Assembly: GCF_008122525.1 (NCBI RefSeq)
Contig: NZ_VSRV01000001.1
Location: 3,410,001 to 3,474,000 of the forward strand
Reading direction: 5' to 3'
DNA from: Marinomonas sp. IMCC 4694
Lineage (GTDB): Bacteria; Pseudomonadota; Gammaproteobacteria; Pseudomonadales; Marinomonadaceae
Length of the DNA: 64,000 nucleotides
Numbering within the stretch: position 1 is the first letter of the stretch; every line of letters begins with the position of its first letter. Below the pieces are notes generated by a model. It ran no database searches, was not told the DNA's origin, and was given only the letters and a program-made list of their open reading frames with translations. Positions 51,710 through 60,164 of the stretch are shown one piece after another. A program made the position numbers and the translations under genes.

Positions 51710-52552
51710 TCACAAGCTGTCGAATAATGTGCTAATAAAAACTTCTTTTTCACTGTCTTGATCGATCAGTCCCAGCACCACCGTCAAAAACGTAGAGTCG
51801 TGTTTTTTCTCTGTGGTTGAAACAGACTGTATGTAGTAATTCAGGCGATTAACCTGGCCGGAAAATTCCAAATCCAACACCGCTTGGCCCAATACTTGAG
51901 GCACCACGTCGTCGCTTTTTATCAACATGGTCGCCTCTGTCTTACTGAATTGAATCACCATGCAACGAAATTGTTTGTTTTCAAATCGCACCAGTGTCGG
52001 TATTTTCACCTCTTTGACAGATACAACGGGCGCGTCAGGGTGAGTAAATTTCGTCGCCTTTACGGGCGCCGATCTCCCCCCTCCCATCAGAATATCTAAC
52101 GACGCCGCCCCCACACCACCGGGACTAATGGATTCACGGGGCTTTTGCGACGCTAACCGATGCTCAAGGCCGTGTTTCTTCGCGGCGGACATCACCTTGC
52201 TCACCAGCTGCTCGCTGGAAAAAGGCTTACCAAGATAATCCGTTACACCAGACTGCACCGCTTCGACAACGTGGCTTTTATCGCCACGACTGGTGATCAT
52301 CACAAAGGGGACGTCTGCTTTTTTATAATTAGGCTGATCTCGGCACCATTTCAGCAACTCGACCCCCGTCACTTCAGGCATTTCCCAGTCACACAACACC
52401 ATATCAAACTGCATTTTTGACATGAGTTGTTGCGCCTTTCGACCATTTATTGCGTCTTCAATCTCCACCGCGGGAAACTGCTTACGCAGTGTACGGCGGA
52501 TCAAATCGCGCGTAAAAGAAGCATCATCAACGATTAAGATTTTCATGGCCAT
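51710..52552 (-). CDS. Response regulator with a PilZ-like C-terminal domain
   Basis: 280 residues from ATG 52552, which shares one base with the cysZ stop (TAATG) and has GGAG 7 bases upstream. The receiver (3-125) has the DD pair, Asp in MVLCDWEMPEV and Lys in YLGKPFSSEQL. The last 110 residues (VRFENKQFRCMVIQFSKTEATMLI) resemble a PilZ fold but lack the RxxxR and DxSxxG c-di-GMP motifs. Output unknown; the cysZ neighbour is probably incidental. Confidence 0.75.
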   Translation of the reverse strand: MAMKILIVDDASFTRDLIRRTLRKQFPAVEIEDAINGRKAQQLMSKMQFDMVLCDWEMPEVTGVELLKWCRDQPNYKKADVPFVMITSRGDKSHVVEAVQSGVTDYLGKPFSSEQLVSKVMSAAKKHGLEHRLASQKPRESISPGGVGAASLDILMGGGRSAPVKATKFTHPDAPVVSVKEVKIPTLVRFENKQFRCMVIQFSKTEATMLIKSDDVVPQVLGQAVLDLEFSGQVNRLNYYIQSVSTTEKKHDSTFLTVVLGLIDQDSEKEVFISTLFDSL

Positions 52553-53331
52553 TACCATACTCCACGGGGGCGATCTAACAACGCGGAAAAGTCACCGTGT
52601 TGTGTTCTAAACACCGAAATCCATAACAAGGTGGCGGCCACAACTGCAATCGGCATCATAAATACATTAAAAATAGGAATCGCTAAACCGACCATTACAA
52701 TGGCACCAAACGTCCAGCACAACAAAGGCTTGCTGCGCAACGCCATCCGCATCTCGTGAAAAGTCACCTTGTTGTTATCGAAGGCATAATCCATGTACTG
52801 TAAAGACAACATCCACATGGAAAATAACAGCAGTAACACCGGCGCAATGACGTTCACTAAAGGGATAAACGACAACAAAAGCAACAAAATAAAACGAGGC
52901 AAAAAGTAGAGTATTTTTTGGAATTCACGCTGCAAACTGCGCCCCGCAATCGCCATAATAACGCCCGCGGTTAAGGTTTCATCGAACACTTTACCGGTTT
53001 GTTTTGCTTCTACTTTTTCCGCCAAAAAAGCCATAAACGGCGCCGCTAAAATATTCACCCCAACAGAAAAACTGTAAAACAACAACACGCTAATAATGGC
53101 CGCAAAAATCAAATAAAACAGCCAATTAAGAAAAGACACCCACTCGGGCAAGTACCCCATTGCTGAATCCATCAGGGTTTGAAAATAACTGAACGCCACA
53201 AAATACAATAAGCCTATCAGCAAGCAATTCGCGAGTAAGGGCGCCAATATAAACAGCCTTAACTCTTTAGAAAGCACCAATGGAAAGGCTTTTAAAAAAG
53301 CCCCAGCCGCTTTAAATGGGTGTGTGATCAC
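52552..53331 (-). CDS. cysZ: Sulfate transporter CysZ
   Basis: 259 residues with four to six hydrophobic helices. NILAAPFMAFLAEKVE, PRFILLLLLSFIPLVNVIAPVLLLLFSMWMLSLQYMDYAFDN and HEMRMALRSKPLL are CysZ hallmarks. It admits sulfate for cysteine synthesis. Confidence 0.93.
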   Translation of the reverse strand: MITHPFKAAGAFLKAFPLVLSKELRLFILAPLLANCLLIGLLYFVAFSYFQTLMDSAMGYLPEWVSFLNWLFYLIFAAIISVLLFYSFSVGVNILAAPFMAFLAEKVEAKQTGKVFDETLTAGVIMAIAGRSLQREFQKILYFLPRFILLLLLSFIPLVNVIAPVLLLLFSMWMLSLQYMDYAFDNNKVTFHEMRMALRSKPLLCWTFGAIVMVGLAIPIFNVFMMPIAVVAATLLWISVFRTQHGDFSALLDRPRGVW

Positions 53332-53599
53332 GGTATCGTTTTACCTTTTTGTCTATTTTTGTAAAGAGCGGACAGAATATCATGAGGGCATTCTAGGCTC
53401 CACAACGCGGTTCTAATTACCTGTGTTTAAAGCAAACATTCACCACATTTCGCTTTATCGGGATAAAAAATTGTTTTTTTTCAAATCAATGCAGTCTTAT
53501 GGCGTCGTTGTCTAGCAATCGTCTAAAAAGCCCGCTATTTTTATTCATTGTCCATTTTCTTTACTGGCTATTTTTGTAGCGGTTTTAAGGCTCAGCCCC
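53332..53599. other. Divergent intergenic region cysZ / sensor operon
   Basis: 268 bases, no gene. It carries the promoters for cysZ (minus) and the three-gene phosphorelay (plus). No clear box recognised. Confidence 0.35.
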
Positions 53600-54109
53600 A
53601 TGCGTGTGTTCACTTTCTGTGTTTTGCTGTTTTTAGGCTTTTTCTCTGTGGTAACTCACGCCACAGAGACGCCACAAGGTCCTGTGATTCTCACCGTTTC
53701 AGACACCATTCATACCAAGCCTTCAAAACAAGGTGTTACGTTCGATATGGCCATGCTGAACCGGTTGCCGCAACGCTTTGTGACCACACGCACTCCATGG
53801 ACAAAAGAAGTGCACACCTACCAAGGCTTCTCGGCGGTTGATCTTTTCGCTTATATAAAAAGCGAGGGGACACGGTTAAAAGTCACTGCGCTTAATCAAT
53901 ACATGACGGACATCCCACTCACTGACTTTGTTGAGCATGGGGCCATTTTTGCGACCCACATGGATGGCAACCTAATAAGCATCAGAAACCTTGGTCCGAT
54001 TATGATGATCTATCCATTCGACGACAAAGAAACGCTGAAATCTGAAGAGTATTATGGGCGCTCTATCTGGCAAATTAGTCGCATTGAATCGATGGTCTTA
54101 ATGGAGTAA
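53600..54109 (+). CDS. Periplasmic molybdopterin-binding-fold protein
   Basis: 169 residues with a signal peptide (to about THA, residue 22). The rest matches the sulfite-oxidase-type molybdopterin fold in short form: WTKEVHTYQGFSAVDLFAYIK and NLISIRNLGPIMMIYPF. The cofactor-binding Cys is absent, so it is likely a ligand-sensing module, not an enzyme. It ends 4 bases before the kinase gene, which suggests it works as its periplasmic sensor. Confidence 0.68.
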   Translation: MRVFTFCVLLFLGFFSVVTHATETPQGPVILTVSDTIHTKPSKQGVTFDMAMLNRLPQRFVTTRTPWTKEVHTYQGFSAVDLFAYIKSEGTRLKVTALNQYMTDIPLTDFVEHGAIFATHMDGNLISIRNLGPIMMIYPFDDKETLKSEEYYGRSIWQISRIESMVLME

Positions 54110-54113
54110 AACC

Positions 54114-55937
54114 GTGCGATTATTTCAACGAACCCCTTGGCTCTCTCAAATTAAACAATGGGTCTTATACGGTTTTATTGCGCTTATTATCGCCCTTTCT
54201 ATCACGGTGTTAAGCATTATTACGTTCACCAGCGACAGCTCAAATAACAACGGCCGTCGAGTGTTTGAAAGCACACTGTGGAACGCGCTGCAATTGCATG
54301 TGCAATCTTATCGCTTTCTCAATTACTTGATTCAACTAGACAAGACAGCGCCTTCACTGCAAGGAAATGCGTTTTTCGAATACGATCTTTTAATGAGCCG
54401 TGTTGACCTGCTCAGAAGAGGCGACGTCGGCGAACTGATTCGTAATTTTGAAAATGGCCGTACCACGAGGTTGCTCAATATCATCAATGGAGAATTGGAG
54501 TTACTCAGTTTTCAGCTCTCAAAAATTGAAAACGGTGAATACGATTACCTTCCTAGCCTAATAGAACGCCTTCACAACATCGACGAGCAGATCAATGAGT
54601 TTGTCACACTCGTTAATAATGGCAGCAATCAATACATCAGCTCACAACGCCAGTTATTACAAGAAAACTTAGACGCCATTCAAATGCTCGCTATGAGCCT
54701 TTTCCTTTGTCTCTTGTGCTTAGGCTTTTTTATCATAAAAGGCATCAGCGAATTGCAGCGTACGTATTTACACAATAAACGCCTTACTGCGAGCATCAAA
54801 AGTGTTCATGAAGACAAAGTCGACATTCTGGCTTTTATTCATCAAGAAATTCGCTCTCCTATTAGTGCGATTTTAGGCAGCGCCAATACCCTCAGTAAAA
54901 GGAGTATGCCCAACGATACCGACAAGCTTTCAGAGCATATCGAAGAGTCTGGGCTGCAATTGCTTCATACTATTGAAATGCTGTCAGACTTGGCGCTCAT
55001 TGACGCTAAAAAACTGATACTTACCCCCACTGATGGCTCATTACACGTGCATATTGAAAGCTGCTTTGCCTTGCTAAACACCCAAATGACACGAAAAAAT
55101 GTGCAGAGTATTCTGTATATAGACCCACTTTTACCCACGCCACTGAGTTTGGATTTTGTGCGTGTAAAAGAGATCGTTGTAGCCTTACTGCAAAATGCCG
55201 TTACCCATACGCCCTCTGGCAGCATCAGTTTACAAATCAGACGTCCAGCGTCGACAAGCGCGCACCTGTCTCGACTGGCGGATACACAGCAAGCTGGCAT
55301 GTTGCAAATAGCCCTGAGAGACACGGGGCTTGGGATGTCAACCGAGTTGCAGCAGCATTTGAGAGTCAACCCTTCTATGCCAATGCAATCCGATGGGACG
55401 TTGCCCAGCCGAGTTGGTTTGCATCTCGCTCTGTGTCACAAACTGATTTACCTAATGAAGGGTGAAATGCACTTTTCCTGTGCGCCACAAAAAGGCTGTG
55501 AGTTTTGGGTCGACATTCCCTTTAGTGCCCCTCAATTGGCGCCGCGCTCAGACCCTCAGACCTTTCAATGCCCAGATAAAACAAGCGCCCTGCTGATCGA
55601 AACCGATGCTCAGCTGGCCAAAATCCTCAGTTTGCAACTCGCCACGTTTAACATCAACGTAGTACTTTCAAAAGAAGGCCGCTTGCAAGAATACAAACAC
55701 TGTGACCTCGTCATTTTAGGCAATACCGCTCGCTTTGAACGCGATGACAGCGACGCACTCCAACAATGGCACAAAAGAGCGTGTCCCGTTTTGAGTTACA
55801 ATATCGAAGCGATTAACCACCCGATGTCGTCTGTCATCGCGCTGACTTTTCCTCTGACACAAAGTCAACTAGAATCGATCCTAACGACTTTATTTACGGC
55901 TCAACATCCACCACTAGAGATCCAAAACGATGATTGA
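54114..55937 (+). CDS. Hybrid-type histidine kinase with a dead receiver
   Basis: 607 residues from GTG 54114 (GGAG upstream). Helices at about 16-38 and 190-210 flank a helical periplasmic domain. HisKA: FIHQEIRSPISAIL with His243; HATPase: LLQNAVTHTPSG and DTGLGM. The C-terminal receiver-like region (about 485-600) has lost the phospho-acceptor (CDLVILGN, Gly where Asp belongs) and the Lys. Followed by an Hpt gene with an 8-base overlap. Confidence 0.87.
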   Translation: MRLFQRTPWLSQIKQWVLYGFIALIIALSITVLSIITFTSDSSNNNGRRVFESTLWNALQLHVQSYRFLNYLIQLDKTAPSLQGNAFFEYDLLMSRVDLLRRGDVGELIRNFENGRTTRLLNIINGELELLSFQLSKIENGEYDYLPSLIERLHNIDEQINEFVTLVNNGSNQYISSQRQLLQENLDAIQMLAMSLFLCLLCLGFFIIKGISELQRTYLHNKRLTASIKSVHEDKVDILAFIHQEIRSPISAILGSANTLSKRSMPNDTDKLSEHIEESGLQLLHTIEMLSDLALIDAKKLILTPTDGSLHVHIESCFALLNTQMTRKNVQSILYIDPLLPTPLSLDFVRVKEIVVALLQNAVTHTPSGSISLQIRRPASTSAHLSRLADTQQAGMLQIALRDTGLGMSTELQQHLRVNPSMPMQSDGTLPSRVGLHLALCHKLIYLMKGEMHFSCAPQKGCEFWVDIPFSAPQLAPRSDPQTFQCPDKTSALLIETDAQLAKILSLQLATFNINVVLSKEGRLQEYKHCDLVILGNTARFERDDSDALQQWHKRACPVLSYNIEAINHPMSSVIALTFPLTQSQLESILTTLFTAQHPPLEIQNDD

Positions 55938-56268
55938 TGACACACAATTAGAATCACTGTTCGACATGCTAGGAAAAGATATTATTAACGCCATACGGTT
56001 AGAATTTATCGAAGACAGTGCAGAAAAAATGACGCGGTTACAAAAGATGTGGGCAGACAAAAATTACCATGAATTAGAAGAAGTGAGCCATTCACTTAAA
56101 TCGGCCAGCCTAAACATGGCGCTGCAAGGGTTTGCAAAGCGCTGCCAACAGATCGAATCGGCCGCGGCACAACACAATGACACGGTCATACAAGCCAACG
56201 TAGATGGCTTGTCTACACTGTATCAAGATTCTTTAAACGCACTAGAAGCCTATTTTCTCGCCGATTAA
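55930..56268 (+). CDS. Hpt histidine phosphotransfer protein
   Basis: 112 residues, four-helix bundle. Phospho-acceptor His54 in VSHSLKSASLNMA. It overlaps the kinase gene by 8 bases. With the kinase's receiver inactive, phosphate must reach it from another receiver. Overlaps the 3' end of convergent msrC by 4 bases. Confidence 0.88.
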   Translation: MIDDTQLESLFDMLGKDIINAIRLEFIEDSAEKMTRLQKMWADKNYHELEEVSHSLKSASLNMALQGFAKRCQQIESAAAQHNDTVIQANVDGLSTLYQDSLNALEAYFLAD

Positions 56269-56765
56269 AGCGACCATGTCATGTCCGTCGCTGCAACAAA
56301 CGTCGCCACAAACGACCGTAAACCCGCCAGATCCACATCGGTAAAACGCGTCACTATCGGGCTGTCGATGTCAAACACACCGATCAGCTTACTGTTGACC
56401 ACCACAGGAATCACCAGCTCAGAGGCCGATGCCGCGTCACAGGCAATATGGCCTTCAAACCCATGAACGTCGTCGACACGTTGCACCTGCAAAGAGGTCG
56501 CCGCCTTGCCGCACACCCCACGATCAAAGGAAATCCGCGTGCACGCCACGTGACCCACGTAAGGCCCCAGCACCAGTTCTTCACCACGAGCAAAGTAAAA
56601 ACCAGACCAATTCAAATCAGGAAGAGTTTGCATTACAAAAGCAGACAACTGTGCCGCATTGCAGATAAGATCACGTTCGCCGCTCAACAAGGCCGCTAAT
56701 TGCGCATTTAATTGCAGATAAGAAGACTCGAGGGATTCACTAGGATCAATATCGATCGTAAACAT
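56265..56765 (-). CDS. msrC: Free methionine-(R)-sulfoxide reductase (GAF domain)
   Basis: 166 residues from ATG 56765. The three redox cysteines occur in CTRISFDRGVCGKAA and GHIACDAASASELV, as in E. coli MsrC. It repairs free methionine-R-sulfoxide. The extra 17 residues upstream (to 56816) do not resemble the family. Confidence 0.9.
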   Translation of the reverse strand: MFTIDIDPSESLESSYLQLNAQLAALLSGERDLICNAAQLSAFVMQTLPDLNWSGFYFARGEELVLGPYVGHVACTRISFDRGVCGKAATSLQVQRVDDVHGFEGHIACDAASASELVIPVVVNSKLIGVFDIDSPIVTRFTDVDLAGLRSFVATFVAATDMTWSL

Positions 56766-56853
56766 GGTTCTGGGCACCGAATAAGCAAAAAAGCCATCAT
56801 AGCAAAATCCGCTCAATCGCCTACTGGTGCACCGAAGAAATCCATGAGATTAC

Positions 56854-57567
56854 TTATTTTTTACTCATGTCAGCCGACAAATCGTTCACATTCACGTGAC
56901 GAACATCGACACCCTTGATCATGAAAATCAAATGCTGGCACGAAGAACGCGCGTGATCGCCAATACGCTCCAAAGAACGCAGCACCCAGATCACGTTCAT
57001 CACGCGGGAAATACTGCGGGGATCTTCCATCATGTAGGTCACTAAAGAACGCATCGCCGTGTTGTATTCTTGATCTACCACACGGTCTTGCTTCGCTACT
57101 TTGACCGCGGCTTCTAAGTCTAAGCGCGCATAAGCGTCCAAAGAATCGTGGATCATCCGAGATACCATTTGCCCAATACGATTGATCTCTACATAACCAC
57201 GAGGCGATTCGCCTTCGTTAATGAGATTCAACGTCAGGTTGGCGATTTTCTTCGCCTCGTCGCCGATGCGTTCCAATTCGCTCACCGCTTTGCTGATCGA
57301 CAAGATCATTCGCAAGTCCGACGCAGCAGGCTGGCGTTTAGCCAAAATGCGGCGACATTCTTCGTCGATCAAACCGTCCAACTGATTCACCGTGGTGTCT
57401 TGTTTCTTCACATCTTCCGCTAATGAGCCGTTGGCATCAAGCAACGCTTGCACGGCGTCCTGTACTTGGTTCTCAACCACACCGCCCATGGTCAAAAAAT
57501 GCCGGCGAAGCTGTTCTAATTCGTTGTTGAACTGCTGAGAAATATGATCCGTGGTTAACTCTTTCAT
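56854..57567 (-). CDS. phoU: Phosphate regulator PhoU
   Basis: 237 residues, two three-helix bundles with the E/DxxxD metal motifs (EELERIGDEAKKIAN-type near 78 and RSLERIGDHARS near 180). It relays transporter status to PhoR to silence PhoB. Last gene of pstSCAB-phoU. Confidence 0.96.
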   Translation of the reverse strand: MKELTTDHISQQFNNELEQLRRHFLTMGGVVENQVQDAVQALLDANGSLAEDVKKQDTTVNQLDGLIDEECRRILAKRQPAASDLRMILSISKAVSELERIGDEAKKIANLTLNLINEGESPRGYVEINRIGQMVSRMIHDSLDAYARLDLEAAVKVAKQDRVVDQEYNTAMRSLVTYMMEDPRSISRVMNVIWVLRSLERIGDHARSSCQHLIFMIKGVDVRHVNVNDLSADMSKK

Positions 57568-57581
57568 AATGCGTCCTCCGC

Positions 57582-58412
57582 CTAGCCGTAGCGGCCCGTG
57601 ATGTAGTCTTCTGTTTGTTGTTTGCTTGGGTTGGTGAACAAGGTATTGGTATCACCAAACTCGATCAAATCGCCCATGTACATAAACGCCGTATAATCAG
57701 ACACGCGCGCCGCTTGCTGCATGTTGTGCGTCACAATGGCAATAGTGAATTCGTTTTTCAACTCATGGATCAGCTCTTCGATTTTTAAGGTCGAAATCGG
57801 ATCCAGTGCCGACGCCGGCTCATCCAACAGCAAGACTTCAGGTTTTACCGCAACAGTACGGGCAATCACCAAGCGCTGTTGCTGGCCACCCGACATGCCC
57901 AAGGCGCTTTCGTGTAGACGGTCTTTTACTTCGTCCCATAAAGCGGCGGAACGCAGTGCCCACTCAACCGTTTCATCTAATAAGCGCTTCTTGTTGATGC
58001 CTTGAATACGCAGGCCATAGGCCACGTTTTCATAAATACTTTTGGGGAACGGGTTCGGCTTTTGGAACACCATGCCCACGCGACGACGTAACTCGGCCAC
58101 ATCGGTGCCTTTGGCGTAAATGTTATTGTCGTGCAGATTGATTTCACCGGTAATGCGGCAGCTATCAACCAAATCGTTCATACGATTAAAACAACGCAAC
58201 AAGGTCGATTTACCGCAGCCAGATGGCCCAATGAAGGCCGTCACTTTTTTCTCAGGGATGATCATATTCACCCCTTTCAACGCTTCTTTCTCACCGTAAT
58301 AAAGGTGCAAGTCATTGACCGAAAGGCAAACTTTTTCGTCTTCAATACGCAACGCCTGTTGGCTGCGCTGCATGGCTGAAATGTCGATAGAATGTGTTTT
58401 TACGTCGCTCAT
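57582..58412 (-). CDS. pstB: Phosphate ABC ATPase PstB
   Basis: 276 residues. Walker A GPSGCGKST, phosphate-specific LLRCFNRMNDL, signature MSGGQQQR, Walker B VLLLDEPASALDPI. The 14-base gap to phoU indicates cotranscription. Confidence 0.97.
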   Translation of the reverse strand: MSDVKTHSIDISAMQRSQQALRIEDEKVCLSVNDLHLYYGEKEALKGVNMIIPEKKVTAFIGPSGCGKSTLLRCFNRMNDLVDSCRITGEINLHDNNIYAKGTDVAELRRRVGMVFQKPNPFPKSIYENVAYGLRIQGINKKRLLDETVEWALRSAALWDEVKDRLHESALGMSGGQQQRLVIARTVAVKPEVLLLDEPASALDPISTLKIEELIHELKNEFTIAIVTHNMQQAARVSDYTAFMYMGDLIEFGDTNTLFTNPSKQQTEDYITGRYG

Positions 58413-58448
58413 ACTGTTCTCTTCTTAAAGTCATCTTTTCTTAACCGC

Positions 58449-60164
58449 TTACATTTCCAGCGATTTGTATTTTTCACGTAGGTGGTTACGAATGGTGACC
58501 GCTGACAAATTAAGCAAAGCAATCACGATCACTAGCAATAAGGCCGTCGCGTACACAAGGGGACGAGCGGCTTCTACGTTGGGGCTTTGGAAGCCGACAT
58601 CGTAAATATGAAACCCTAGGTGCATGAACTTTTGATCCAAATGGATGAAGGGGTAATTACCATCCAAAGGCAGAGATGGCGCGAGTTTCACCACGCCCAC
58701 CAGCATCAAAGGCGCCACTTCACCAGCGGCGCGAGCGACCGCCAAGATCACGCCAGTCATGATCGCTGGGCTGGCCATCGGCAACACCACGCGCCATAAG
58801 GTTTCGGCTTTGGTCGCACCCAGCGCCAAGCTGCCTTCACGGACGTTGCGCGGAATACGAGATAACCCTTCTTCCGTCGCGACAATCACCACCGGCACGG
58901 TCAACAGCGCCAAGGTAATCGATGCCCACATCAAGCCGCCCGTACCAAAAGTAGGCGATGGCAAAGCTTCTGGGAAGAACGCTTGGTCAATACCAGAACC
59001 TAGGAAGTAAATGAAAAACCCTAAACCAAATACGCCATACACAATAGACGGTACACCGGCGAGGTTGTTCACCGCGATGCGAATCACCCGAGTGACCCAG
59101 CCTTGCGACGCGTATTCACGCAAATACACAGCGGCCACCACACCAAACGGTGTTACCAGTACGGTCATCAAGAGCACCATCATTACGGTACCGAAAATGG
59201 CCGGAAACACCCCACCTTCCGTGTTGGCTTCGCGCGGCTCATCGGTTAAGAATTCCCACAATTTCACAAAATAAAACGCCAGCTTATCGGTCACTGACAT
59301 AGCATTTGGACGAAACGCATGCACAATCTTCGACACTTGAATATCGTGTTCTGTGCCATCCATCACACGAACCGTGAAAGAATCTCGGTTGATTTGCTGA
59401 TACAGATCCGCCAAATTCGCTTGCAGACCTTTATACGCCTCGTCGTACTGAGAGCGCTCGGCGGCTAAATCCGCTTCGACCGCTGGGGTTAACTGACCTT
59501 CTAGTTCTAACCGGCGCTGCTTCAAACGAATACGCTCAAGAGCATGGTTAATCTTACCGATGTCGTATTTTTCGATGTCTTTGATGTCGTCGTGAATCGT
59601 TGCCGCACGCTCGATGCTTTTCTCGAAAATCGCCCAGGTCGCTAAAGCCGATGCGGTCGCGGTTAGGTCAGTGGTTTCAGAAACAACACGCCCACCTTCT
59701 TTTACCGACATCAAGTAACCGTATAAATTACCCCATTCATGACGCTCGGCAGCAAACAGCATGTCTGGCGTTTGCACATCGCTTAGGTATTTATCCAATA
59801 CCCAACCGAAATCCGCGCCATAAACATCACGGTTACCCATTTTCAATAGCGTGCGCTGGAGGAATTCATCGTCATCTGCTGGTAAGTTCACACCGGCTTC
59901 GCGTAATTGTGCCGAGGTGACTTCTACACTTTCGACACGCTCCGCCACCATGGTGTAAGACTTATCACCTGGTAACGAATACGTCGCCTGCATCACGTCC
60001 GCTGGCCAAAAATGCCCCAAACCGCGTACGGCAATCAGCAACAGTAACCCCACTACCATGATGACAGAAATCGCCACCGCACCCGCGTTTAGCCACACCC
60101 ATGGATCACCGGACTTAACCCACTCGGATACGGATTTTTTCTTCATTTTCATCTCAATACTCAT
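58449..60164 (-). CDS. pstA: Phosphate ABC permease PstA, long form
   Basis: 571 residues, about twice the E. coli length. A periplasmic insert (about 60-290, with coiled-coil heptads in RIRLKQRRLELEGQLTPAVEADLAAERS) precedes the normal permease domain with the EAA loop EGSLALGATKAETLWRVVLPMASPAIM. Long PstA and PstC are common in marine gammaproteobacteria. Its ATG overlaps the pstC stop. Confidence 0.93.
   Translation of the reverse strand: MSIEMKMKKKSVSEWVKSGDPWVWLNAGAVAISVIMVVGLLLLIAVRGLGHFWPADVMQATYSLPGDKSYTMVAERVESVEVTSAQLREAGVNLPADDDEFLQRTLLKMGNRDVYGADFGWVLDKYLSDVQTPDMLFAAERHEWGNLYGYLMSVKEGGRVVSETTDLTATASALATWAIFEKSIERAATIHDDIKDIEKYDIGKINHALERIRLKQRRLELEGQLTPAVEADLAAERSQYDEAYKGLQANLADLYQQINRDSFTVRVMDGTEHDIQVSKIVHAFRPNAMSVTDKLAFYFVKLWEFLTDEPREANTEGGVFPAIFGTVMMVLLMTVLVTPFGVVAAVYLREYASQGWVTRVIRIAVNNLAGVPSIVYGVFGLGFFIYFLGSGIDQAFFPEALPSPTFGTGGLMWASITLALLTVPVVIVATEEGLSRIPRNVREGSLALGATKAETLWRVVLPMASPAIMTGVILAVARAAGEVAPLMLVGVVKLAPSLPLDGNYPFIHLDQKFMHLGFHIYDVGFQSPNVEAARPLVYATALLLVIVIALLNLSAVTIRNHLREKYKSLEM

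Noticed and set aside
54965..55369. 134-codon minus-strand frame opposite the kinase
   Set aside because: Antisense to HisKA/HATPase coding sequence, with no supporting features.
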